64,000 bases of DNA from Sorghum bicolor. Its lineage: Eukaryota; Streptophyta; Magnoliopsida; Poales; Poaceae. Shown piece after piece: positions 22,846 through 34,832 of the stretch. Position 1 is the first letter of the stretch; each line of letters begins with the position of its first letter. The translations under genes were made by a program, and so were the position numbers. The DNA lies in NCBI RefSeq assembly GCF_000003195.3, contig NC_012871.2, forward strand, positions 61,805,802-61,869,801. The letters run 5' to 3'. Under the pieces are notes generated by a model that searched no databases, was not told the origin of the DNA, and was given only the letters and a program-made list of their open reading frames with translations.

Positions 22846-23080
22846 CTTGTTTAGTTCACCCCAAAACCAAAAACTTTTTAAGATTTATCGTCACATCGAA
22901 TCTTGCGGCACATGCATAGAGCATTAAATATAGACGGAAACAAAAACTAATTGCACAGTTTGACTGTAAATCACAAGACGAAGCTTTTAAACCTAGTTAG
23001 TTCATAATTAGATAATGTTTGTCAAATACAAATGAAGATGTTACTGTATCAAAATAAAAAAATAAGATCTAAACAAGGCC
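22846..23080. mobile_element. MITE, GGCCTTGTTTAGTT family
   Basis: Starts cttgtttagttcacc and ends ctaaacaaggcc, flanked by TAA (22843-22845, 23081-23083). The first few bases of the left end are lost. Confidence 0.85.
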
Positions 23081-23705
23081 TAAACGTATCACAGACGAAA
23101 ATCTGGAGAGGCGAGCTAGCGCTCCATACTGCAGTAACTTACCACTTCATCTCTCCTTTTTTGTGGTTCTGAGCTAGCGATTTCAACCCCGTCGGGCAAA
23201 ATATTTTCTGAAAAAAATGTAAAAAGAAACTAACAAGAGTATAATCAAATTAATTGTTCGCATTACCTAATAATTACAACAGAGGTAATACTAGTATAAT
23301 CTTAATTATCTTATTTTTTCGCAAAACACCAAACTATTAAAAGATGACTAGAAGCTATATGCCTGCGATACAATGTGCATTACCTATGAAGTGTGGGTGG
23401 ATGTTCGTGTAATCGTATGGCAGATGTGTTAGTCCGTTATTTGCGTAATAGAAAAACTCAACGTAAATGTAGAAATATTCCTAATTAAAATATCCAAATA
23501 TGGACGAGGAAGAGTCCTATGAACTGAGCATAATTTTTGAGCAAACTAATTTGCATTTTAGTATTTGGCTAGGCCACGCTGAGGCCAAAGCTGGCGCCTG
23601 GGTGGGCACCCCGTTGGGCCAAGTGGTGCACAAAGAATAGAGATCAGCTGTCAACAAGAGGGAAAACACATTTTAGAAGTGTACTCCCATACCTTCAGAA
23701 GTGTA
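23081..23705. other. No gene seen
   Basis: AT-rich spacer without a supported frame. Confidence 0.4.
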
Positions 23706-23880
23706 CTACTCCTGCAGTTTCAAAATAAATGTCATTTTTTGTTTCTCGAGGGATCAAATACCTTTTAATTTTGACCAAATATATAAAAATATATATATTA
23801 ATATTTATATACATAAGTAATATCAATAAATAAATAGTTAAATCTATTTATAATAAGCTTATTTGGAGATGCAAGTGTTT

Positions 23881-25688
23881 TTTTATGAAATGGTGGGGGA
23901 AGCTCCCCACCTCTTTTTTCATTGAATGAAAGAATAGTTACAAAAGGCAAATGCCCAAAAAGACAGGAAATGCAAGGCAGCATGCCCAAAGGGAAACAAA
24001 CAAGAAAATTACATGTAAGACTCTTTCCAACTATTAATAGCAGCACTTATACTAGGCTTGGCTTTGGTACAGACCAAACCAAGTTCATCCTTGAATTGCC
24101 TTTTCCATACTTGTAGGTTCTTGTGACCATTGTCGAAGATAATGCTATTTCTTGTATTCCATAAGATCCAACATGCCGTGATGAGGATTTCTCTGAATAT
24201 GACACTGCCAAAGTTCATTCTTGCCTGTAGAATCATGTCCAAAGGGTTGAGATTCATTTCCCAAATGATAGGGATGGATTCCCGGCATTCCTTGCCAAAG
24301 CTGCATTCAAAGAACAGGTGGAGGCTGGTCTCTTCACATCCTCGATTACACATCACACAACTATAGTCCTCTAGGAACATATGTTTTCTTCTTAGGAGGT
24401 TTCTGGTGTTCAGTCGATCTCTCAAAAGTATCCAGAAGAAGAATTTATGGTTACCCAAGGTGCTTGATTTCTAGAGCCATTTGAAGAGGGAGGGGAGTCG
24501 ATGAAAATAACATAGGCCTTCCTACTACTGTAGTTCGGTGTACCCCAGTTGTATGACCACGTGTCATTAAGAGTTTCATCCCATTGTCTGCTGTGTATGA
24601 TGTCTTTTAGATCCTCAAGCTGTTCAGCCACAATCTGTGGTAGAGGTAGGAGACTAAATGTTCTATCCATTTGCTGACTAAGAAAGAATTTTATGGAGCA
24701 TTTGGGCTTCCTGGTGAAAGATTAGAGTTGGGGGTAACATATCTTTCACTACTTGATCTATCCAAACATCTGACTTCCCTCTATTGGGTAAGCATGTGGA
24801 GATACTTTGAAAATTTGGAAAGAGTTTCATTATATCTTTCCACCAGGAAGAGCCAACTGGGCTTCGTGCATGTGGGGGCATGAGATCATTGGAATACAAC
24901 CTGCTCCATGTTAGATTGAAAAAAAGGAGCCTCATTTTGCTTTTGGATGTCAACAATTCCCAAACCCCATTGCTCTTTAGGTTTACAGGTAGTCTCCCAT
25001 GCCACAAGGCATTTCCCTCTTCGATTTATGTCCCCTTTGTCCCAAAGACAGTGCTTTCTATAAGTGTCAATTTTTTTGATGATTGCTGGCGGCAATTTAA
25101 GGGTGCACATATAAAACGTTGGAAGAGATGAGAAGACGGAATTTACCAGAATGAGCCTACCATTGTAGGACAGGAGTTTGTTGATCCCAGTGAGCCTTCT
25201 TTCCATTTTGGTGACAAGGGGTGCAAACTCAGTGACAGAAGGCTTTGTCGTTCCAAGAGGCAAGGCATTTCTCAACCTGGCAGCCAAAGGTGTTGGCAAG
25301 GTGTGTGACTCTCTCCAACACCATGTTGATTGGTACCATAAAGGATTTATCGAAGTTAACATGCAAACCAGTCGAATCTGAAAAGGACCTTAATAATCTT
25401 TCAGACTGAAGAGGGTTCTAGCATTTTTTTTGAGAAAGTAGAGGGTTCTAGCATCACCAGGGAGAATGAGAAGTGTATCATCGACATATTGTACAATGGG
25501 ATATTCCTCCTGGAAATCATCACTGAGAGGATGCTTTAGGATTCCAGCTTGCCATGCCTTGTTTACAATGGTTTGTAGCAGATCGGCTGCTAGTACAAAT
25601 AGAAGAGGGGACAGAGGATTGCCTAGTCTAACCCCCCTTTTACATTTAAAACTTTTGCCCGGTATGCCATTTAGTAGTACTGAGGAAC
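23881..25688 (-). mobile_element. 5'-truncated, decayed non-LTR retrotransposon (LINE)
   Basis: On the minus strand, frames in succession read as the second half of a LINE ORF2. A reverse-transcriptase segment with YVDDT lies near 25480. Then come the thumb region with LLSYNGRLILVNSVFSSLP (near 25170) and the RVT zinc-binding domain with CVMCNRGCEETSLHLFFEC (near 24330). The frame is broken several times. The 3' end is next to poly-T at 23878-23884 (poly-A on the sense strand). The endonuclease and ORF1 are missing. By comparison with unit B the insertion made essentially no target duplication. Confidence 0.88.
25411..25453 (-). repeat. 17-nt micro-insertion inside the LINE, 13-bp target duplication
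   Basis: gagggttctagca at 25411-25423 and 25441-25453 encloses ttttttttgagaaagta; on the minus strand this reads tactttctc plus eight A. It must postdate the LINE it interrupts. Confidence 0.8.
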
Positions 25689-26150
25689 TTACTAATATCT
25701 TTTACAAACTTAGTTAAACTTTTTTAAAAAATTGATCCACACTAATATAATAGCATTATTTATTTTGGCACAGAGGAGTACTTATTTTTTTGTGTAATTT
25801 TTAATTGTATGTACTCGTACTTATTTTAAGATGGATGAGTACTCCTGCAGTTTTAAAATAAATGTCATTTTCTGTTTCTCGAGAGGTCAAATACATTTAA
25901 TTTTGACCAAATATATAGAAAAGTTATATTAATATTTATATATATATAATTAATATTATTAGATAGATAGCTTATTTGGATATATATAAGTGTTACTAAT
26001 ATTTTTTACAAACTTAGTTAAACTTTTAAAAAAACTGATCCACACGAATATAGCATACTTATTTTATTTTGGCATAGAGGAGTACTTATTTTTGTTTAAT
26101 TTTTAATTGTACGTACTCGTACTTATTTTAAGATGGATGAGTAATAGTAT

Positions 26151-26572
26151 GTTATACAAAGTTGATCAAATTTAAGATAATTTGACTTAAAATAATTTAA
26201 TGTGACTTAAAAGGATTCTAGGAATTGAGCTAATTTTAGAGGGGGAGGTAACACAGAGAGTAAGTATTATAGTGGGCTATAAGCCGGCTAAATGCTGAGG
26301 TAAAAGAGAGAAGAGAGAAGAGAGAGGAGAACCAGGCTCTAAGCTTACAACAACTTAGACACAGGAACTAAAAACCTTTGTTTAAAAGATAAGTACGCTA
26401 TGTATTAATAGTGAATAGCTAACTATTGTATGAATAGGCTATAAGAAAGCTGCAAGCAGCCTTACAACCAGCAAGTGAGCTAATACAGTAGTTAGCCTAG
26501 GAACCGGAGATGGAGTGCCTGCAGAAGATCTGGGAAGTGGGAACCTTTCTCTGCTTTCCGTGCTTGCATTTG
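26151..26572. other. No gene seen
   Basis: AT-rich spacer; short GA-rich run near 26310-26328. Confidence 0.4.
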
Positions 26573-26582
26573 AATTGATGAA

Positions 26583-27526
26583 GGAAAAAGTTTACATAAC
26601 TTTTTAAACTATTTAAGATGGACTACTTTATTCCTCGAACTATAAACCAGATATTGTACCTCCTAAACTTTCAAAACCGGTCAAATAACTCTCTCAAGTG
26701 GTTTTAGAGTGTGGTTTTGTCCTTTTCTTTTTTTATTTATTTCCGTTGAATCTTTGAAAAATCATAATAAATCACAGAGAAATTATAAAATAAAAAATTC
26801 AATTTTGTTGGATTCCTAATGAGTAGATCTACACAGTGAATATATAATATGGTATACTTTAGTACAAAGTTTTTTTATAGTTTTAAATCTATGCTTTTTT
26901 GTAATTTAGTTCGAATAATTCATATTTGTAGTTCCTATGGTCCAATTGCGGTATAATTTTTCTTGGTGGGCTCATTATTGTATGCTTGAACTATGGTACA
27001 AATTTCATACACATTGGATCACGTATAACTTAGTTATAGATAAAGCATAGTTTTAACAAGAATAAAGCTAAATAAAACTATAACTAAGTTATACGTGATC
27101 CAATAGGTGCGAAACTTTTACCATAGTTCAAGCATACAATAATGAGTCCACCATAAAAATTTTACCACAATTGAAGGTTAGGAACTACATATATGAATTA
27201 TTCTTATTAATTAAAAAAACATATATTTAAAGCTTAAGAAAAAACATTGTACTAAAGTATACCATATTATATATTCACTGTGTAAATCTACTCATCATGA
27301 GTCCAACAAAATTGAATTTTTTATTTTATGATTTTTCTGTGATTTATTATGATTTTTTAAATATTCAGCGGAAATGAATAAAAAAGATAAAGATAAAACC
27401 AGCCTCAAAAACCACACGAGAGGATTATTTGACCGGTTTTAAAATTTAAGAGGTAGAATATCTGGTTTATAGTTTGGAGGGTGTAGTTCATTCTAGATAA
27501 TTTGGAAGGTTATATAAACTTTTTAC
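26583..27526. mobile_element. 944-bp foldback element with 10-bp target duplication (MULE-type)
   Basis: The two halves are inverted copies along almost their whole length, about 470 bp each, with a loop near 27055. Matches include aaccagatattgtacctcct with its partner near 27440-27470, and atataatatggtatacttta at 26844 with its partner near 27256. The 10-bp repeat aattgatgaa lies at 26573-26582 and 27527-27536, a length typical of Mutator transposition. There is no coding frame. A transcript would form a very long hairpin. A MITE begins 3 bp beyond the right duplication. Confidence 0.85.
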
Positions 27527-27539
27527 AATTGATGAATGG

Positions 27540-27773
27540 GGCCTTGTTTAGTTCACCCTGAAAACCAAAAAGTTTTCAAGATTCCTCGTCACATCGAATC
27601 TTTTGGCACATGCATGAAACATTAAATATAGACGAAAACAAAAACTAATTATACAGTTTCGCTGTAAATCACGAGACGAATCTTTTGATCCTAGTTAGTC
27701 CATGATTAGATAATATTTGTTACAAATAAACATGCTATAGTACCGAAAAATTTTTACTTTTCGGAACTAAACA
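27540..27773. mobile_element. MITE, GGCCTTGTTTAGTT family
   Basis: Starts ggccttgtttagttcaccc; the right end stops at ggaactaaaca, slightly truncated. Confidence 0.85.
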
Positions 27774-28273
27774 GCTGGCTTCATTTGTTTTCCCGCGAGA
27801 CAAGGCAAGGCAACGACCTCCGGTGCAGGCGTTCTGGAACGCGGTGTTCCCGATGCGCATGCCACCGCCCTTCCCAGGCGTGGCGTCGACCGGCCCCATG
27901 CACGCTGCATGCATGCAGGCTCAGGAGAGTCCGGGAGCGAGCGCGACGACCCAAAAACGACCGCGGGCTTTGAACACGAGCTAGCTTACCGTTATTTTAC
28001 GTGGAAAGACGCGCGCGCGCCGGTGCAGAAAGCCGGCCGGCGTCACCTCACCGACCGCTGTGTATATCCACGAGTTTTTATCGATGTCTCGTTTGCCCTG
28101 CATCTGCAGTGCAGGTGGGGCGCTGCTTGTCTCGTACTAGGCTGTGTACGTACACATGCAGCTGATGCACGTACATTACAGTTGCAGGGGCTAACTATTT
28201 AATAGTACTGCTGTACACTACTACGTACTACGATTAGAGCAAAACTGCAAGACCTGCCGCTCCGGCCGGTTTA
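27774..28273. other. GC-rich stretch, no gene seen
   Basis: Frames are open by composition, but none has a domain or conserved start context. Confidence 0.4.
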
Positions 28274-28510
28274 GGCCTGGTTTAGATGCAAAAAGTTTTG
28301 GAATTTTGACACTGTAGTATTTTCGTTTTTATTTGACAAACATTGTCTAATTATGAAGTAACTAGGCTTAAAAGATTCGTCTCGTGATTTACAGGTAAAC
28401 TGTGCAATTAGTTATTCTTTTTATCTATATTTAATACTTTATGCATGTGGCGCAAGATTCGATGTGACGGAGAATCTTGTAAAGTTTTAGGTTTTTAAGT
28501 GTACTCACCC
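28274..28510. mobile_element. MITE, GGCCTTGTTTAGTT family (diverged)
   Basis: Starts ggcctggtttagatgc after TTA; the family core (gattcgtctcgtgatttacag, cgcaagattcgatgtgacgg) is clear; the right terminus is decayed. Confidence 0.75.
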
Positions 28511-28784
28511 TGGCGACCATTAGGCTGAGCATTTCACGTGGCGGAACAGTAGTAGGCAATGGCCGTAGTGCTGCATGACTGATGGCCCCGCCCCCCGGTC
28601 CGGCTCGGCCCTACGACACCTTTCTAGCTAGAGGGAGCTGAGGCACTGACAAGTGCGGTGTGCCCCAGCTAGATGCTACCCGGATCTGTAACCTACGTAT
28701 AGATCACGGATTCGCGGCATCCCATATCCTGGACTATGCGCTTGGATGCTGGGCCGGCCGCCCCGTATAGTAGTATTGTAGCAA

Positions 28785-29029
28785 GGCCTGGTTTACGTCA
28801 CCTCAAAATTCAATTTTTTTTAAAAAAATTCTCCATCACATCGAATATTACAGTACGTATATAGAGCACTAAATATAAATCAAAATAAAAATTAATTGCA
28901 CAGTTTGTCTATAATTTACGAGACGAATTTTTTAAGCTTACTTAGTCTATAAGTGATTAATAATTATCAAATACAAACAAAAATACTACAGTATCAAAAT
29001 CTAAAAAAATATTGAAACTAAACAAGACC
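28785..29029. mobile_element. MITE, GGCCTTGTTTAGTT family (diverged)
   Basis: Starts ggcctggtttacgtcacc and ends gaaactaaacaagacc. Confidence 0.75.
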
Positions 29030-29253
29030 TAAACCTACCGGCCAAATTATCTTAAGTTTAATAAAATTTAGAAAAAAAATAATATTAGAATTTGTATTTC
29101 TAAATAAATTTATATAAAAATATATTCTATAACTAATTTAATGATATTTATTTTGTTTCAAGAGTGGTAGTATCTTTTTATATAATTCTAATCAATGTTT
29201 GAATTGTTTGACTCCTCCTCGAGATATGAGAATTACATTCTTTCGTGTACAAG

Positions 29254-29382
29254 TACTCCGTACGTACACTTGGATGTACACTCCAGAGCGAAGCACGTAC
29301 TCCGTACGAGTAAATAATACAGTACGGTGAGAACCTAGAGCGAAGCACGTACTCCGTACGTACACTTGGATGTACACTCCAG
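29254..29382. repeat. Interlocking direct repeats rich in CGTACG
   Basis: gtactccgtacgtacacttg with its continuation appears at about 29254-29287 and 29349-29382. agagcgaagcacgtactccg appears at about 29284 and 29338. The two repeats overlap in alternating order. Confidence 0.7.
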
Positions 29383-29399
29383 ATAGATCCTGCCAAGAG

Positions 29400-30270
29400 G
29401 AAGATGGTAGCGGTGCCACGCCATGATCGGCAAGGTGACTACGCGAGTACTGGTACAATTCTACATGAGGGATTTGAGGCGTGCGTGTCAATCATATTGT
29501 TCCGGCCCGGCCCGGGTCCTCGTCGACATGCGTGTAGTCTAGTAGGACGCGTCACTATCGATGCCTTCAATTTCGCGCGCGCGCATGCAGCTTCAAGGAC
29601 GACGGCCCCCTCGTGTCGTGGCGGGGCAACCCGGCCGGCCCACACCCCACCCGGGCGGGCATGCGTGCGTGCGTGCGTGCACGATGGATATACATGGCAT
29701 GGCGCCGTGGCCCGGGCGGGCGGGCGGACACGCACAGTGCCCGTGCATGCATGCATAGGTTCTGCCGCGCGCGCGCTTCCGTCGGCGTCGGGTCAGCTGC
29801 TGCCCTGCATGCATGCATGCTCCGATGCTCGCTCGCTTAATTGCTCCTATCGATGCTTGCACAGTGCACGTAGGGCGATCCAAAACTTTGACTGGTATGG
29901 TCGATGGATTGAGGCAAGATTCAAAAGGACGAAGACGAGTATCACTCCCTCCGTCTCATCAAAAATATCATTTTTTATTTTAAGATTTTTTGTTTGATCA
30001 TGTATATTATTTATTTTTTTATACAAATAATAAAATAAATAAATTATTGTTAAAGTATTTTTTTGACAAAAATAAGTTATAATAAAATAAATAATACTTC
30101 CTTTGTTCCAATTTATTTGTCATTCTGGCACAGCTTTAAAGCGTTTGTACTCATTGTCTCTTGCATGTATATGGACACGGTACCGTCTAGGTCCAAAGCA
30201 TGTAGGCTGCACAAGATACGAGGCTATAAGGCCAGTCGCAGTACATAATTTATGGTACAGTTAGTCCACT
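29400..30270. other. GC-rich then AT-rich spacer, no gene seen
   Basis: 29400-29900 is CpG-rich with gcatgcatgc and gcgtgcgtgc runs. Long frames exist on both strands but show no domain. A Stowaway-like end (ctccctccgtctcatcaaaa) begins near 29945. Confidence 0.4.
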
Positions 30271-30670
30271 CTCAGTGGATGTTTCATAAGGCCATTTTTA
30301 ATGTGAGTTTCATGACACAGTTTCCAACACATCAATATTTTAGAAACAGTGCATTGGAGTTTCATAGGGATGAAACTCTCTCTACTCTCATGAAACTTTT
30401 ACCATCTCTCTCTTCATTAATATAGTGTCACATCAGCATATTTAATGTCATGAAACTCTAATGAAACCTCCATTGAGACTAGCCTAAGTGTGTCATACAC
30501 ATTAAATAGGGTGCTACATAAGTAAAATTGCTGACTTGACAGGTTCATTAAATGAAGAAGTTTCATCAGATGAGAGAGGAGTTTTATCCCCATAAAACTC
30601 ATGTGGCTCGGTTACCTAGTTTATAGTCTTGATAACTGTATCATAAAACTATGCGTTGAGACTGGCCTTA

Positions 30671-31328
30671 GAACACTCTCAATGCAGAAACCATTATAGT
30701 TTCTATAGACATTAATTATAGTGTCACTTAAGCATTTTGCTGATGTGGCAAGACCGCAAGATAGTTATTGAAGAGAGAGAACAAAAATCATAGAAACTCG
30801 GTCTAAGAGCACTCCCATTGCAGAAACTATCGTGGTTTCTATAGATATTAATTGCAGTGTCACCTAAGCATTTTGCTGATGTGGCAAGAGAGTTATTGAA
30901 GAGAGAGAGCAAAAATCATAGAAACTGCGTCTAAGTTAGAAACCATGTCTACACAAGGTCCAAGACATGACGTGATATGATTGGCTAAGCATGGAGAGAT
31001 AATGAATTTGATTGGATAAAAAATATTCTATAGAAACTATCCATTGGAACCATAGTTTCTACATATAGTGTCTATAAAAATTAATAGGTATAGAAACTAC
31101 ATGTACTAGTTTCTAGCATTGGGAGTGCCCTAAGTTAAAAACTATGTCTACACGAGATCCAAGACATGAAGTGATGTGATTGGTTGAGAATGGAGAGAGA
31201 ATGAATGTGATTGGATAAAAAGTTATTCTCCAAAAAACTATTCATTGGGACCATAGTTTCCATGCGTATTATCTATAAAAATTAATATGTATAGAAACTA
31301 CATATAGTTTCTAGCATTGAGAGTGCCC
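30671..31328. mobile_element. MITE (GGGCACTCCCAATGC family), split by a sister copy
   Basis: Starts gaacactctcaatgcag after TTA (30668-30670) and ends gagtgccc before TTA (31329-31331). It is interrupted by the copy at 30807-31130. Confidence 0.8.
30807..31130. mobile_element. Nested MITE of the same family, 324 bp
   Basis: Starts gagcactcccattgcag and ends gcattgggagtgccc, with TAA at 30804-30806 and 31131-31133. The host copy reads continuously when the insert is skipped. Confidence 0.88.
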
Positions 31329-31331
31329 TTA

Positions 31332-31653
31332 GGGCACTCCCAATGCTAGAAACTACATGTAGTTTGTATACATATTAATTTCTATAAACACTACGTATAG
31401 AAACTATACTTCCAATGGATTGTTTCTATACAATAATTTGTTATCCAATCATATTCATTCTCTCTTCATTCTCAACCAATCATATCACTTTATGTCTTGG
31501 ATTTCGCGTAGACATGGTTTCTAAGTTAGACCCAGTTTCTATGATATTTGCTCTCTCTCTTTAATAACTACCTTGCCACATCAGCAAAATGCTTAGGTGA
31601 CACCTTAATTAATGTCTATAGAAACTATGGTGGTTTCTGCATTGGGAGTGCCC
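31332..31653. mobile_element. Third MITE copy of the same family, inverted
   Basis: Starts gggcactcccaatgctag and ends gcattgggagtgccc, with TTA at 31329-31331 and 31654-31656. It abuts the previous element and shares one TTA with it. Confidence 0.88.
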
Positions 31654-31812
31654 TTACTAACATTATAAACTAGATAACTGAGCCACGTAAGTTTCATGGA
31701 GATGAAACTCCTTTAATTAATAACTCTGCGAAGTCAGTAATTTTACTTATGTGACACCCTATTTAATATGTATAACACTTTCATAAAACATGCATTGAGA
31801 TTGACCTAACAA

Positions 31813-32141
31813 CCATATCAAAATATGATAGACTTTTATAAAAAATTTAGATAAAACGAACGGTCAAATAAGAATCTAAAAGTAAAAAACGACACTTTGT
31901 AACTCCGTAAGCGCTAGCTGCGTGCAAGCTCATACTATGCCGCTACTGTTCACGGCAGAGTAGCCTTCGTCTTCACCTCTTGGGTAGTATACTTCAGTCA
32001 CGATATCATTGTTTCTTCCAGTTTTGGACAGAGGATCAGCAAGGATTAAAAGCAACATGTATACACTGCCCTGCACTGTACTGTACGTATGTAGTGCTAG
32101 CTAGTTGAAGTCTTGGACTACGTACATCATATCCGTGTTTA
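31813..32141. other. No gene seen
   Basis: Spacer with a short match to other repeat ends near 31830-31905. Confidence 0.4.
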
Positions 32142-32383
32142 GGCCTTGTTTAGTTTCGAAAAGATTTCGGATTTCGGTACTGTAGCACTATTATTTGTTT
32201 GTGACAAATATTATTTAATTATGAACTAACTAGCATCAAAAGATTCGTCTCGCGATTTCCAGCTAAACTGTGTAATTAGTTTTTGCTTTCCTCTATATTT
32301 AATGCTTCATGCATGTGCCGTAAGATTCGATGTGACGAAGAATCTTGAAAACTTTTTGCTTTTTGGAGTGAACTAAACAAGGC
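32142..32383. mobile_element. MITE, GGCCTTGTTTAGTT family
   Basis: Starts ggccttgtttagtttcg and ends gaactaaacaaggc, with TTA on both sides. A partial copy in the opposite orientation (32387-32570) begins after the right-hand TTA. Confidence 0.88.
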
Positions 32384-32386
32384 TTA

Positions 32387-32570
32387 GTTGCTGAAGATTC
32401 CCCATCATATCCGAGCACATGCATGAAGTATTATAAATAGATTAAAAATTAATTAATTTTATAGTTTGTTTATAATTTACAAGACAAATTTTTTAGTTAG
32501 TTTATGATTCAACAATATTTATCAAATACAAACGAAAGTTCTATAGTATCCTGCAACTAAACAAGTTCTC
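32387..32570. mobile_element. Partial MITE, GGCCTTGTTTAGTT family, opposite orientation
   Basis: Family core words (gattccccatc, gcacatgcatgaag) and the end gcaactaaacaag are present; the first part is missing. Confidence 0.65.
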
Positions 32571-32583
32571 TAGTTAGATACTA

Positions 32584-32835
32584 CTCCCTCCGTCTCTAAA
32601 TATTGCTATTTCTAGCAGATTTCAAACAGATTAGTGTGGCAAACAAAAGACCATTATACTATCAATTAATTTAGGTTCCACCATTTAATCATGCACGAAA
32701 TTAAATGGGCTGGTAGACCAGAGAAGTTCCGAGGAGAAATTAAATAGGCTAGTGGACCGAGTATGCTAGTAGAAATAACAGTATTTGTGAACAAAATTTT
32801 CTCCTAAAAATAGCAGTATTTAGGGACGGAGGGAG
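32584..32835. mobile_element. Stowaway MITE (Tc1/mariner type), 252 bp
   Basis: Ends ctccctccgtctctaaatat and tttagggacggagggag are inverted, with TA at 32582-32583 and 32836-32837. Confidence 0.92.
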
Positions 32836-32837
32836 TA

Positions 32838-33620
32838 GTACCTAGTACCAACTCAACTAAGAGTTTCTAGAATCCCCGATGTGGAAGTCCTTCCTTGGAG
32901 CCGTCGCCGTCGTCGTGCTTGCCATGACCATCATGGTCGACGTCGCCGGCGCCGCCACTTCTTAGGTCAGTCAAAATAAAATAAATCAGTTCTCTTGTGC
33001 AGCTCCATCTCCACCCGTTCCCCTCCATGGTTGCTCGAGATTTCACGACGCCATCCCCGATTCGTCCGAGATTGAGGCTGATTTGTGGGCTGTGCCTACG
33101 GATCGAGTCCCTTTTTGAATGGATCTGATCCGTGGTGCCGCTGCTCTGCTCCTCCCTGCCCCGGCCGTATCGTCTGTGCTCTCCAACTCCACCTAGCTGC
33201 ACACTTTCTCCTCTCCACAGTAGCCTCCGATCTGGATGTGCTCTTTAGCAACAAGGTGCCCCCTCCTGGTACGCTCGATGATGTTGCCTCCCTCTGGTAT
33301 CCCGATACAAGCCTGTTCTTCAACCTCCGCCAATGACTTCAAATAAATCTTTCGGTCGCTGGTGTGCTCGTGCTTCGATGGTTCGACCGGCCCGCCTTCA
33401 ACCGATGCTCTGCACGGTCAATCCACCTGGATGTAAGCGTCTTTAACGCCCCTACGACCCTCCGCCAGCGGCTTCATCGCCACCGATGCCATGGACATGG
33501 TTGCCTTCTTCTTCCCCAAATCTAGGGCTATATTGTAAAATGGTCTCCTTTTGAGGACCTCTATATAATTTGGCTGCTGTGACAATATAATATATATGTG
33601 TTTATTGTCAAAAAAAGAAG
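32838..33620 (+). other. Unassigned, possibly a LINE 3' region
   Basis: A C-rich stretch from about 32990 to 33510 is followed by an AT-rich part ending ttattgtcaaaaaaa (33602-33616), the same type of terminus as the LINE fragments elsewhere in the window. No target duplication was found and no reverse-transcriptase motif is readable. Confidence 0.4.
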
Positions 33621-33661
33621 AAACACACATGATTGAGGAACCGGATGAAAGTAGTTTTCTA

Positions 33662-33910
33662 GGCCTTGTTTAGTTCCCTTCTGAACAATTTTCGGAACAC
33701 TATAGCACTTTCGTTTATATATGATAATTATTGTCCAACTATAGACTAACTAGGCTTAAAAGATTCGTTTCGCAAACTACAGATAAACTGTGCAATTAGT
33801 TATTATTTATATTTATATTTATATTTAATATTTCATGCATATGCCACAAGATTCGATATGATGGGTAATCTTGAAAAGTTTTTGCATTTTGGAGAGAACT
33901 AAACAAGGCC
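33662..33910. mobile_element. MITE, GGCCTTGTTTAGTT family
   Basis: Starts ggccttgtttagttccc and ends gaactaaacaaggcc, with CTA at 33659-33661 and 33911-33913. Confidence 0.92.
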
Positions 33911-33913
33911 CTA

Positions 33914-34832
33914 GACTCCCTTAATCTCATTCGGCTTTAGAGAATGAAATTGTGGAAGAAATGATGTAGAGCGGAGCCCTTCGGCCCCTTTTAGTTGCCG
34001 GGAAGACATTTCCCCAGTTGCTCCTAAAGCTGATCTAGGAAGTAGAGTGGCGAAGCTACGGTTGATTGTAGTTACAAAGCAAATGCACCCTTTGCTATTT
34101 GCTAGCACTATCATAACGGGACCCTTGTGGCTTGCATGGGTGCAAAGAATAGTTATACTAGCAGAGTAGCAGTAATTGTCCAGCTGGGCGACAAACAAGT
34201 TTACTATAGCCACGTTGTCCGCGTCCACACTAGCTAGCTGCCCTAATAAAAGTCACGTGAGATTTGAGAAACCCCAGACCCAGAGGGGTAATACAGTATG
34301 TTTTAATCCACGCCGTAATACAATGGGATGCGCATCTATTCCACCTGATGAAGAGTGATGATCGATGCCCGGACCGAATAGCGAGTGTACTCCAGTACAT
34401 AGGACGAAACAGTGGCTCCACTATGGTACGGTACCGCCTTTCAACTGGCATACATCACTGATCTCGATCAATAATACATACAGTACAGTACATTTCAAGC
34501 CCCACGGTGGACCATTCAGAAATCGTATGAGCACATAGGGTACGTACACGTACAGTGTACTGAGTTCTTCAGCACTGATATAGATTGGATAGCCACCAAA
34601 AAAAACCACGGGACAAAAACCAACAAACGATGGACGGCATCCTCACTCCATGCATCTGCTTATATGATTGATGGAACTGTATCGGCATCTTTACATACGA
34701 CGATCACACCATCCTCTCCGTCGCCGGGCAGGGCCAGGACGGCCTGCAGGACGCCTGGCTGCAAAAGTTTCATTGGTGAAGCAGCTGCAGAAACGGCAGA
34801 AAGTGTACCGCGCAACGTAGCAGACCCTCACA
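33914..34832. other. No gene seen
   Basis: Frames on both strands lack domains or splice support. Confidence 0.4.

Larger units (their letters stand above)
23706..26150. repeat. Two direct repeat units, the first split by a LINE
   Basis: Unit A is 23706-23880 plus 25689-25845; unit B is 25846-26150. Both start actcctgcagtt and end with gtactcgtacttattttaag and atggatgag. Unit B is uninterrupted where unit A holds the LINE and so shows the empty site: aagtgtt followed by tactaatat. Confidence 0.8.
30291..31812. mobile_element. Nest of MITEs (two families), ~1.5 kb
   Basis: The outer sequences (30291-30667 and 31657-31812) belong to one family ending in ttgagactggcc or ttgagattgacc next to TAA or TTA. 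The inner sequences are three copies of a second family with ends GGGCACTCCCAATGC, listed separately. Long inverted stretches link the two sides. Confidence 0.8.

Noticed and set aside
29404..29997. Long plus-strand frame (197 codons) in a GC-rich stretch
   Set aside because: Other frames on both strands are equally open, there is no domain, and gcatgcatgc and gcgtgcgtgc runs explain the lack of stops.
33085..33336. Host gene in the C-rich stretch
   Set aside because: No domain, and the region ends in a LINE-type poly-A terminus.
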